This document shows positions 43,280 through 52,826 of a stretch of DNA of 64,000 bases, piece after piece (the first letter of the stretch is position 1; each line of letters begins with the position of its first letter). This stretch comes from Sphaerosporella brunnea (Eukaryota; Ascomycota; Pezizomycetes; Pezizales; Pyronemataceae): the NCBI GenBank assembly GCA_008704415.1, contig VXIS01000126.1:1-64000 (forward strand). The letters run 5' to 3'. Below the pieces are notes generated by a model. It had not been told where the DNA came from. It made no database searches and saw only the letters and a program-made list of their open reading frames with translations. The translations under genes and the position numbers were made by a program.

Positions 43280-43670
43280 AAGGTTTGTAAGGTCCCATGG
43301 GATTCATGCGGTATCACTCTTGGTTTCCCTCCTACCTTCCTGGTTACGTTTCACCGGCTTCCTCTCTTTTGGTCCGGTAACCATTTCCTGATATGACTTC
43401 CCTCAGTGACGTGATACGGGAGTCTCGTTCATACATCTTCATATGTCTTATATTGTCGCATCTCAGGTGGTTGGCCTACACTGATTCAACTATTTACTTT
43501 GAAGAATACCACATTATTCAGCCTTGTATGCTTTTACCTGTTAACAAAATTTCGCCCCATGCCTACCGGAATAAGCAGAACGGCCTAAGCTGTGTACGCG
43601 CGACATGCAACTGTGGCCGAGAAGAAAGGTCTGCACGATATAACCCACGTTGGGCCCCGTGTTACCCAAT
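43280..43670 (+). repeat. Dispersed repeat family B, copy 2
   Basis: Matches the minus strand of 2860-3420 through EEYHIIQPCM and TGGTTACGTTTCACCGGC. See copy 1. Confidence 0.6.
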
Positions 43671-43860
43671 GTTCTGAGTAGCCAGGCCAAATAACCGGGC
43701 GGGCTTCGGCGGTGCTTTGACCAGCCAGCCCGGCGGGCTTTTTGCATCAGCGAAGACGGCCCAGGCCGGCTGCCAACGCTTTGAGCAATCTCCGGTGAAG
43801 ACCGGCCACTGCGAGCGGCGGGGTTCAATCGGCACCAATAAACCCATCATGATCTGTAAC
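43666..43860 (+). repeat. hAT-MITE relative
   Basis: Starts CAATGTTCTGAGTAGCCAGG. Its interior CTTTGAGCAATCTCCGGTGA...GGTTCAATCGGCACC matches the interior of the hAT MITE at 56695-56755. No right end with GAACACTG is seen before 44 kb. Confidence 0.55.
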
Positions 43861-43989
43861 CGTGCTCCTCACAGTCCAGTCCGACCAGACCTGGACCACA
43901 TCATGCAGTCCAGTCCTGGAGGCTGCCCTGAACCAATCAGTCCTTGGAGGGGTAAGGACTGGACGGCCTGCAGGCGATCCAGTCGACAG

Positions 43990-44545
43990 CATACTTCTAG
44001 TGGAGTAATGTATTACGTTGACAGCTTCGTCACTGAGCTGGCAACGACGGTCATCAAGGGTGATTTTTGCTCGGCGGACATGGCGGGTATCGACAGAAAT
44101 TTGAACGCCATTTTGGCGAAGCTTTCATTTGTTGTATATATGTAACGCCAGAGGAGGTGGCGGAAAAAATCATCGTTGAAGATAATAGATGGAGTGCGTT
44201 TCCCGAAGGTAGCTTCAATTGTCTGTTGCTGTTGGCTAGGAGCCTCGGCGATAGGACCCTCCGCTGTGATTCGGTGAACCTTCTTCAGGTGTTTGATCGC
44301 ATTTTTCGTCAAGCCAACGGCAAATTGAACGGGGTTCTTTGAATTCTGCAGGCCTCCGCTCTGGCAGTCAGCACACACATCACGCGATCCTGAGCGACTG
44401 GCAAAGACTGCGGAGGCATACATCTCTTGCATTTCCACCGGCTCTCTCCATCAATCACAACTTCTTCTCCATTTTCATGCAGCCAGACATGACTGGACCT
44501 GACAATGCTCCGCAACGCTGTGCACAGTGTGGAGGTATTGGACAT
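43990..44545 (-). pseudogene. hAT transposase, N-terminal half
   Basis: Two overlapping minus frames give SHVWLHENGEEVV...RWKCKRC (BED finger start, C-x2-C), then NAIKHLKKVHRI (finger end, H-x4-H), a Gln-rich linker and FRHLLWRYIYTTNESFAKMA, the well-conserved hAT segment preceding the catalytic region. The frames overlap out of phase near 44330-44430. The catalytic and dimerisation parts are missing. TIR-like sequence at 43666 is on the side expected for the 3' end. Confidence 0.65.
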
Positions 44546-44599
44546 AATCGCCGCACCTGCAAAGAGATTGTGAAGGTACCTTTAGTTGGTGGTCGCGCA

Positions 44600-45330
44600 T
44601 GATGTGGCAGACTTTGCAGTGCCTAGTTATAGACAATGTGAAATATGAAACTGGAGGCATTTTCGTTTTATTTCATGTTTTTTTTTTTTTTTTTTTTTGG
44701 AATAATGACATTTTGGAGGAAAACGGAAGATCGATGGCAGGTTAGAGCATAGTTTCAAAAATGATGGCAAAATAGAGGTTTGCCGTTATATTTATCATTC
44801 CAATGCCCGAGGCTGTGGAGGTGTTTTATGGTTTGCCCGTTGACTCTGTCTCTGTGTTGGCGTGGCAGTCTCTGGTCACCAACTTCTCAGTCGAGCCACC
44901 AGCATTCAACCAACGACATCACCAACGGCCAAACTGCACCGACAAAATGTGTCCCCAGTCACAGCAAGCAAGAGCTGCAGGTCAAATCAACGATCATGCG
45001 ATCCTGTGTACCTGCAGGCAGCCAGCCGATGCGCAGCAAACGTCACCAACGGTGCGAGTTGCCTTTCTGGCACCTGCGCCGCGCCGCGAGTGGCATATAG
45101 CGCTCCGGGCGTCTGCGCGGGCGGTGCGAGCGTTTGGCGGCGTATGGGCGCTCCATCGCAGATGGCAGTTGCTTGCCGCTGGAGGTTCGCAAGCTTGACC
45201 GCGTGTAGCTCGGCTCAGGTACGGTCTTGTCCGCACCTCGTATGTCAGAAAACGTAAAAAAATGCAACGATCAAAGTCGTGCAAGGCCGCAGATTCATTG
45301 GCTGATGGAGCTAAGTAGTAGAGTCGGTAT
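44600..45330. other. No supported gene
   Basis: Contains a T22 run at 44678-44699. Plus-strand frames near 44803-45257 are without motifs. Confidence 0.4.
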
Positions 45331-45334
45331 CCAC

Positions 45335-45775
45335 AGTCCAATTATGTCCGATTATAAACCGCGGAGTGATTATTTTATACCCGTCGCGGGTGATCCAACC
45401 CATGCCGTAATCATGCCCGTCGCCAGCACCCCTAGCCTTAACAATCCCGCCGCTCGCCGCCGTGACGTGACCCCGCACAGCAACCCTGGCCCTGACGTTC
45501 GCGGTGGCTGGTAACCCTAGCCTTACCCATCCTTAGACAGGTCTATTAGTCAGCTAACCGGGGGCTTGGTGTTTTCCTTCGAGCTGACATGCCATATCAA
45601 TATTGCAGCGCAGTATTCACAGTACAATTATCCGCGATTCTAAACAGCGGAGTACTTATTTCCGTCCCCGCCGTAGCAGGAGCGGGTACATGTGAACTTC
45701 CAACCCTTGCCTCAACCACACCCGTCGCAAGCACCCCTAACCGCAACGATCCCGCCGCCCGGGATGCCCTTGTGG
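45335..45775. repeat. Duplicated ~150-bp segment
   Basis: CAGTCCAATTATGTCCGATT...ACCCCTAGCCTTAACAATCC (45339-45460) and CAGTACAATTATCCGCGATT...ACCCCTAACCGCAACGATCC (45619-45755) are diverged copies, about 280 bp apart. The second ends where LINE fragment F begins. Confidence 0.6.
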
Positions 45776-46095
45776 CCCGGTACCAAGCTGTATTCCATCC
45801 CACACCCTTGGCGCCGCAGCCCGTCCTCCGCGCGGGCGATGCGTGGGAGCAGCCGCTGGCCTGGCCCGGGTTTGACGTCTTGGAGCCTCATCAAGGCCGT
45901 CTTGCCGTCGGTGAAGAGGCATACGCACCCTGCCGGCTCGGCCTGGACTCTGCCGTTGGAGAGCGCTAGTTCTAGGCCGGCAAAGATGCCAAAAAGCTCC
46001 GCGTCGTATGCCTCTTTGTTTGCTCCGATGTATGCTGCGGCCCTCCGCTGTGGGGAGGGTAGTGGGAGCAGGGGATTTACGCGTATCATTCCTGA
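45763..46095 (-). mobile_element. LINE fragment F (RNase H piece)
   Basis: The minus strand reads AYIGANKEAYDAELFGIFAG with the catalytic Glu, VCLFTDGKTALMRLQDV with Asp and YSLVPGHKGIPGG. It is cut at both ends, with no zinc finger and no 3' end. Confidence 0.8.
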
Positions 46096-46558
46096 TTCAA
46101 ACGCGATGGTGGGGTTGTGCGAACGGCACGATTCGGCATATTTAGAAGATCTTGAGCATCGACCTTTAGGTGCAACAGCAAGCGGTGTAACACACGAGGA
46201 ACGAAAATAATAATCCCCTATGCCAGGTGCACATCTTGACCGCAGCTAGTTTGCCGCCGGACTACCCACACCTCAGGCTTTTATGGCTCGCTGTATTGGC
46301 TAATGCTCTTCAGATCCAGATATGTTATGTGGTTGATTCTCAACCGTTCAAATCTATATTTTGCAGGACTGTACGGGTACGTTTTTGCAGTTCGCTCACC
46401 TGGGGTGGGTTGCCGTTGCCATTTGCCACCAAAACCTGAGTTCTAAGCCCTAGGGTTCAATAATTTGTAGTGTAAACGGCAGGACGTATATGGTGCCATC
46501 TGTGGTGCCGCCTATAGTCACACCCCCCCACCAAAGCATTATATGGCGCGTCACCACA
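46096..46558. other. No supported gene
   Basis: Short frames only. Confidence 0.4.
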
Positions 46559-46792
46559 GTATTCGTGTCCTTTATACTGCAAATTCGTGTCTTTCAAACC
46601 ACAAGTTTGTGTCTTTCATACCACGCCGTTTTTGTCTTTCAAACCACAAGTTTGTGTCTTTCATACTACGCCGTTCGTGTCTTTCAAACTACAAATTCGT
46701 ATCTTTTAAACAACGAGTTCGTGGCCTTTACACTACGAGTTCGTGCAAAAATGCCACGATAAAAGCCACGATAAAAGCCACGATAAAAGCCA
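46559..46792. repeat. 24-bp minisatellite plus 12-bp triplicate
   Basis: Units like TTCGTGTCTTTCAAACTACA (about 24 bp) repeat eight times to 46745. They are followed by three CCACGATAAAAG copies at 46753-46790. The 24-bp period keeps frame, so two plus frames read repeated Cys/Leu/Ser/Phe peptides (LSNYKFVSF). Similar words recur, mostly reverse-complemented, at 47330-47640, so these may be subterminal repeats of one element spanning about 46.5-47.6 kb. Confidence 0.6.
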
Positions 46793-47659
46793 GTTAATTG
46801 TTCAATATAGACGATCTACAGGATAAAGACAAGCCCCACTACATTTGACACGACGACTCCCACCACAGTCCGTGCACCAAACGTCACCATCATAAACCAC
46901 CACAAATACCACCGCGTTCTACAACATAGCCGGACTTCCTTGTAACGAGATAGTGAAGGGAGTGAGACCATCCGGGAAGCTTTGTCCCGTTGGTTGAAGT
47001 GCTGGGTCTGGGAAAAGTTAGCTAAGTTCAGCAACAGCATGAGTGGAAACTGACGGCGGCAGCAGTGGGAATGGTGTAGCGGGATCAGCTGTGTTCCGCT
47101 GCCTGTTAACTCCAGCCAGCTCTAGAAGCAGCACGATGTCAGCGGAATTAACTGTTCTGCTGCGCGTGGAAACTCACCCGTGGAGCACGAAACAAGCAGA
47201 GTGATGGCTGATGAAGGATGATTGGTGTTGAAGGTTGAGGAAAAGAAAGTGTGGAGAAGCGGAAGGCCGGAAATTTAAAGATGGGACAACCGCGGAACCT
47301 CCCGGCCCCTCAAATGGGCTTAGCTTTCCTCCCAAGGTGGTGTCGTTCGTCGTGGCAAATTCGTTCCTCATATGTCTGCTTCACTTGATTCGGTGTGCCG
47401 TTTATCGTGGCGTTGCAAGCACGAACTGTGTGGTGTTTTTGGCACGACTTGGTCGTGACCCTTCCTTTCATCGTGGCTTTTTTTTTTTTGACACCCCGGG
47501 TGGTGTATTTGGCACGACACTTTCTCTATGCCACGACGATAAGAGGTTTTGTAGTTTAAATGGCGCGACTTTGACACCGCGGTGTGACATTTAAACTACG
47601 TAACACGCTTTTGTGGTGCCCTTTAAACCACACCACACCAAAATCTTGTAGCCTAGGGT
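46793..47659. other. No supported gene; possible right flank of an element
   Basis: 47330-47640 is rich in GGCACGAC, GTTTAAACTAC and CACGATA words resembling the inverted form of the 46.5-kb minisatellite. No transposase frame lies between. Confidence 0.35.
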
Positions 47660-48690
47660 AAGGCGCTTGCTGACTGGTGGGCCGTAGCTCGCAGCTTGTT
47701 GTTTCCAAAGCACCATAGCCACTCCCGGCCCAAGATCTCGTCTCTACGCCTCACGTTTACGACAGGTACTGTGCCAGCCTCGCGAAGTCTCGCGTGGCAG
47801 ATTGTAGTGCAGGCGGCCTGAAACCAACGCGTCGGCAGGCTCCGGTTGGTGGAAACAGCCACGACTGTTTATAAACTGATTACCGCGTGAGAACTTCCCT
47901 CCCGTCCCCTAAATACGATGCACTCTGTAAGACTGAGTGGCGGGATCCCACCGGTGACGCAATCTCGTGATGTTATAAAAGACTCGCGACGATGGATTTG
48001 GAAAGCTTGGACCATGCAAAATCGCGACGGCGTCGCTATGGCCAGCTGTCAACAGCTATAGCCAGCTGCACAGCTCAGTGTTTTCGTCATGGTGAATTCA
48101 CCATTTTTTCCACCGTTGGCTGCCCCCTAACTACACACAGCCGCAGCCAGCAAGAGCCGCAGCTATTAACAGCGGTGAGGAGACCGAGGAAAAGGACCAC
48201 CATTTCACGACAAGATACGGCTATTCACAAGCGCAGGCGTCTGGCTGAGGCTGAGGCTGAGGCTGAATCACAGCAAATTGCCAAGCCTGCATCACAGCAA
48301 ATCACCGAGCCTGTGGTCCCGGGCCTGGGTGAAGAGGTGGCTAAGGGAATGGAACGAGTCTTGCGGGAGCGTGGCTTGTGGATAGACAGTGAGCCTGCAC
48401 TGTCCGCATGCACGCCTGTGCTGACCGCAAACCACAAGAATTGCTTCTACAGTGCAGTATCCCAAATCCAAACCACATCCAAAACCGAAACAGGTTAAGA
48501 ACCCCGAATGTGGTGAGGGAGTGGAGGGCAGGATCTGCTGTGCGATGGCTATCCTATCTGCGAAGCCACATTTCAAGGGACAGCGGATCCGGATCGAAGA
48601 AGCGGTAGAGGATGCGGGAAATCTCATTATCTTCTATCCAAAATATCATTGTAAGATGAACCGGATAGAATACCGTATAATTCCTTATAT
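47660..48690 (+). pseudogene. Tc1-like DDE transposase remnant, copy T1
   Basis: The first frame (ATG 47992) gives SRQDTAIHKRRRLAEAEAEA, then EEVAKGMERVLRERGLWID, and ends at 48498. The next frame, from about 48452, has CCAMAILSAKPHF...EDAGNLIIFYPKYHCKMNRIEY. The last block resembles the C-terminal part of DDE_3-type (Tc1/mariner-like) catalytic domains, where an N-x-I-E motif carries the final acidic residue. The middle catalytic part is missing and a frameshift lies near 48440. Non-coding upstream sequence (47660-47990) matches 50950-51140, so the family is repeated. Confidence 0.5.
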
Positions 48691-48739
48691 ACCACGAAGT
48701 GGCACAGCCATGCTATTAATGGGGCGCTTGCAACCACTA

Positions 48740-48881
48740 TGCCCGCAAGCACTGCACATATACTCTCCCCAGTATTCCACCCTCCCGGATCCCTGCCAGA
48801 ATCATGCCCCAACGGACATCTGGCGGGGAGAGGCTGTAGATCTGGTCGTGAACCTCGTTGGGGACACGGAGAAGCTCTGGC
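48740..48881 (-). CDS. Unknown ORF, family C copy 2 (short)
   Basis: From ATG 48881 (context CCACCATGCCAG): MPELLRVPNEVHDQIYS, then PPDVRWGMILAG and a diverging tail. Related to 32357 over the first 35 codons, then different. Probably a decayed copy. Confidence 0.4.
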
Positions 48882-49087
48882 ATGGTGGTTTTGCGTGTTC
48901 GATGGTGGGTAGTTGCGGGTGAGGTCGTTTGGATGTTGTGTGGTGGAGGCGAGGCGGGGCGTGGTGGAGGTCAACGTTTCATTTATAGCCATTCAATTAC
49001 TACGACGCAACATTTCCGAGTGCTGGGAGGCAATCGAGCAATGCCGAAGCACCACCTCTCCCCAAGGTCCGATATCCCTCTGCGATG

Positions 49088-49745
49088 AAATGAGTTACCG
49101 GCCTTTCCTCTCGATGGAATGAGCTCAAACTTACACAAATAGACCATCAACGGACGGCCATCCTCACTGTGTCTGCAAATCTATCCCGGCATGAGCGGTT
49201 GCCATGTGGGGCTCCGCGCAGGGTGCTGTGGCTATCCGGCTCAAAATGAGCTACCGGCGTTTACTCTCCATGGAATGAGCTCAAACTTACGGCTATAGGG
49301 CATCCAAGAACGCTCATCGTCGCTGTGCCTTCAAATATATCCACCCATGGACGGTTTTCTTGGGGCGTGGCTCCGCGGAGGGCCCGGTAATCCAAATGAG
49401 CTGCCGTCCTTGACTCTCGATGGAATGAGTTCAAACTTACACAAATAGAGCATCAACGGACGGTCATTCTCACTGTGTATGCAAATCTATCCCCCCATCA
49501 ATGGCTGTCATGGTGAGTGGCAGTGCGGAGGGTCCTGTACTCAAAATGAGCTACCGTCCTTTACTCTCCATGGAATGGGCTCAACCTGACAGATATAGGG
49601 CACCAAAGGAGATTGATCCTGACCGCGTCGTCAGATCTATCCCTCCACGGACGGTGGTCATGTGGGTGGCCCGCGGAGGGTCCAATGGCTCTCCCGTTCA
49701 AAATGTAACACCGGGCCTTTACTCTCTATTTAATGAGCCCAAAAA
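49088..49745. repeat. Tandem array of ~150-157-bp units
   Basis: The anchor AAATGAGCTACCG starts units at 49088, 49245, 49394, 49544 and a partial one at 49701. Each contains TCCATGGAATGAGCTCAAAC, an AAATCTATCC segment and GCGGAGGGTCC. Unit lengths are 157, 149, 150 and 157 bp, close to a nucleosome repeat. Non-coding. Confidence 0.9.
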
Positions 49746-50618
49746 TACATACCCACCATTATTCCCACAGGTACACCAGATGCGGCTGGATGCATTCGTA
49801 ACGCTGCGGTTCTCTATGGTTGGTATTCCACGGCGCAGGCGCACAGCGCATAACACATCCATACTTATGCATTCTTAACGCGATTCCCTTCGGCCCACAA
49901 AGCCTCGAACGTGCGGCACCGCCCCGACTGTTATCGGAGTGCGCTGACTGGATTGCTATGAACGCCGAGCTCATGATGTGAGCGACATCTTCTCTCCCCG
50001 CCGCTCGTACTAAACTACTGGTTGGCTCGATTCCAGGCACTGCATCTCCTTCTCCGTTATCACGCATTCTTTTGATAACCGCGACGGCATGAGATAACAA
50101 CACCAGACGCCGGGAACGCCACCACCACCTCGGCGCACATGCGACGTGGAAAACGCCGAGTCCAGCTGGAATTGCCGGTATCAAGCCACTTCAGCGAGAC
50201 CGCATCAGAGTCCTACACGCATCAAGTTGTTTGCTGGCACTCCAGACTGCGAGCTTTTGTCGGTTCAAATCCAAGATTTGTGGCCCAGTTGCGTTTCAAC
50301 TAGGTACAAAGGAAAATATAACCGGTTCCTGCGGCGATTGACTCGAGAGCTTGTCTGTTTTTAGTGTACTGGACACGAACCGCGCTGGCGTGAAAAAAAA
50401 TGCTCGTCCCCGCGCCTCCCCAAATTACCAACCGCTGGTGTCCGCAGGCGAATCCGTACCCGGAAGCCCATTCATTGCTTAAACAAATTGGATCCACTTG
50501 ACGTGTGGTGGCTGGCTCAAAAGTGGCCATGAAGGACAGAGGAGACAGTGCCATCCCATCTTGCCAGGGCTTGCGTGATCAGAGAAAACGCTGTTCCAGA
50601 CAAAATGGTGCACATACG
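49746..50618. other. No supported gene
   Basis: The longest frame (141 codons, minus, 49759-50184) has no motif. Confidence 0.4.
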
Positions 50619-50829
50619 TGTTGACAGCAAGTTCGTACGCAGCGGACACTAAGAGGTGGGTGCAGAGGTTGTATTCAAGGTAAGGAGCTAGCGACGCCGT
50701 TACTGCACCTTAGGTGCAGAAGCGGCTCACTAGCCTAAACTCTAATCTAACTACATCCCTAACAGAGTTTATACTCGGTTACACCATAGAGGGTAGAGTG
50801 ATGCCTACGGCGTCACTCTACACTCAACA
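50619..50829 (-). mobile_element. Solo Copia LTR
   Basis: Read on the minus strand it starts TGTTGAGTGTAGAGTGA and ends GTGTCCGCTGCGTACGAACT followed by TGCTGTCAACA, the same design as the 36226 LTR (GTGTCCACTGCG...GTCAACA). It is flanked by a perfect 5-bp duplication ATACG at 50614-50618 and 50830-50834. It holds a 9-bp inverted repeat GTAGAGTGA/TCACTCTAC like the hairpin of the other LTR. A remnant of LTR-LTR recombination of a sister family. Confidence 0.85.
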
Positions 50830-50949
50830 ATACGGACAGTTGTCTTCAACTCTCTATACCACAGCGAGGACTTTGACGTCACTTCGGACAACAGGGACAC
50901 TGGCGAAGTTTCAAGACTCATGGAAATTGCTGTCGGCGAGGAGGCATGT

Positions 50950-51620
50950 ATGGAAAGCATAAGGCCGCAAGCGTTGTCCGCGAGTGGGGCGCTCGCCCTG
51001 TGTGCACCAGAGGCCTGGACATGACCCTTCAAATGTATATAGCGCAGGCGGCCTGGAACCAGCAGTTCGGCGGGCTCCGTTGGTGGAGATGTTGACGATT
51101 ATCTATATGCAGTGGTAAGCGAGGGAGAACTCTGACGAAGCCGGTCTTGCGTCCACTGTACCAGATGCGTGCAAAAAATATCAGACATGGGCGTCCAACG
51201 GTTGCGCGTGATCGATTCGAAACGATTGGGCAACCCAAAACAAGCACGGCTGTGTTATGCCACGGCGCCACCCGCTACAAGCTGCCTTTGAACAGCGAGC
51301 CGTTGGGACACTTTCGTCATGACGCTGTTGGCTGTCCCTGCCCCCAAACGCTGGCACTCACATACAGCCACGGGCATCAATAGAAAAGGAGAGACCAAGT
51401 GCAGACGTCTCGCTGAGGCCGAGCGTGACTCTTAGCGTGAGGGAACCAAGAACAAATTGGGCAGCATGATGTTGAACATCACGAACGTGGAGATGCCGCT
51501 GACGCGGAAGACCTACAGCGCGACATCGACTCGCTCCCACCATTTGAGTGACAGCCAGATTCCACCCCAACGCCGATCCTATCTGCACAGCCAACGCGTG
51601 ATGGTGTCACGGAACGCGAG
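50950..51620 (+). repeat. Tc1-like family, degenerate copy T2
   Basis: GCAGGCGGCCTGGAACCAGC...GGCTCCGTTGGTGGA matches 47810-47860, and AGACGTCTCGCTGAGGCCGA matches the RRLAEAEA block of T1. Frames are interrupted throughout and no catalytic part is seen. Confidence 0.5.
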
Positions 51621-52199
51621 TGATTGAATATGATCCCGAATGTTCTCTTATTTCTCCACTGCCTCCCAGTTTCATTAGCCTTTGTCCCCCACTCTCCTGG
51701 GCGCATTTTCTCGTACTGGCCTGCGGATTTGCGGTTGTTGTGGCGGGTGGGTCGTGGTTGCGTTATGCACGGGGTGCAGCATCTATACACGCTAATGTAT
51801 CAAAAATACATCCTCCACACAAACTGTGTACCATAGGGGGTAGTGTCTTGGCAGGACTGGCAACCGGATAGTCATGAGTGTCCTTGCCGCTGCTCTATAG
51901 TTGCAGCTTGGGGTCGGAATTGTTCCAGCAACCGTCCGGTGAAGGGCAGACTTTGTTGGCGGCCAGCGAGATCGAGATGGACGCGGGTGGTGGAGGGGAT
52001 GCACTGGGTGCGCGCACTCGCGGAGAGCTGGAGGCAGTACGGAGGGAGATCTTCGGAATGCACGGCGTACGGCGCTAAAGTACAACGGGCGGCGCAAGCA
52101 TTCCTATATCCTGTCCTATCCTATCCTATTGCACCACCACAGCGCGATAAGGCTGCTCCCCCTCCCCCCAATTACCGTTCCCCAGTCCGTTCCCGCCGA
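51621..52199. other. No supported gene
   Basis: A small CCTAT/CTATC repeat at 52105-52131 (TATCCTGTCCTATCCTATCC). Otherwise short frames. Confidence 0.4.
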
Positions 52200-52800
52200 A
52201 CAGGTCCCAAGTCACTAGAGCCCAATGTCTCCCCTCCGCTGTGATCCTGCCATCAACAAATCCCGGACAGATCCTCCATGGGAATACCGTACCGTCCCTC
52301 TCCCCTCCCCGCCAACACTTCCCCAAGCCACCACAAGCAGCTCCTCCGCAGTGGTAATGCCGCCATCAACAAGTTCCAACCACAAATCGTCCATGCGAAT
52401 CCCATACATCTGGCCACCGAACACTTTCCGAAGCCACTACTGGCCATAATCCTCTCCTGCGCCGTGATCACGCCGCCATCAACAAGTACCAACCACAAAT
52501 CCTCCATGCGAATCCCATCCGAGTCCCCCCCGCTGCCCGCCGAACACTTTCCCAGTCACCGCAGCCCTCCCCTCCGCCGTGATCGTGCCGCCATCAACAA
52601 GTCCCTACCACAAATCCTCCACGCAAATACCTTCCATGCGAATCCCAAACAGTCCCTATCCCCTCCCGGCCGAACACTTTCCGAAGCCACTAGAGGCCAT
52701 CATCCTCTCCCCGCCGTTGTCATGCCGCCATCAACAACCCCGGCCACAGCCCTCCCCGCCGCCGTGATCGTGCCGCCATCAACATGCCATCCATTCTCCC
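52200..52800. repeat. ~113-bp tandem array 3' of the FunK1 gene
   Basis: The word CCATCAACAA recurs at 52250, 52363, 52476, 52591 and 52728 (spacing 113, 113, 115, 137), each near GCCGTGATCGTGCCG, CACAAATCCTCCATGCGAAT and CCGAACACTTTCCGAAGCC. Minus frames read a recurring peptide IRMEDLW..LVDGG..TAE with shifts between units. It lies directly downstream of the kinase stop codon. Non-coding as far as I can tell. Confidence 0.8.
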
Positions 52801-52826
52801 GCTCCCGACACGCTGCCGAAACAGGA

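Noticed and set aside
44489..44602. CCHC knuckle CAQCGGIGHNRRTC on the plus strand
   Set aside because: A good-looking knuckle, but isolated, in a short frame and opposite the hAT N-terminus; kept only as a note because MULE or Gag ends can look like this.
50258..50270. GGTTCAAATCC, a perfect B-box word
   Set aside because: No A box at the right distance and no cloverleaf; chance match.
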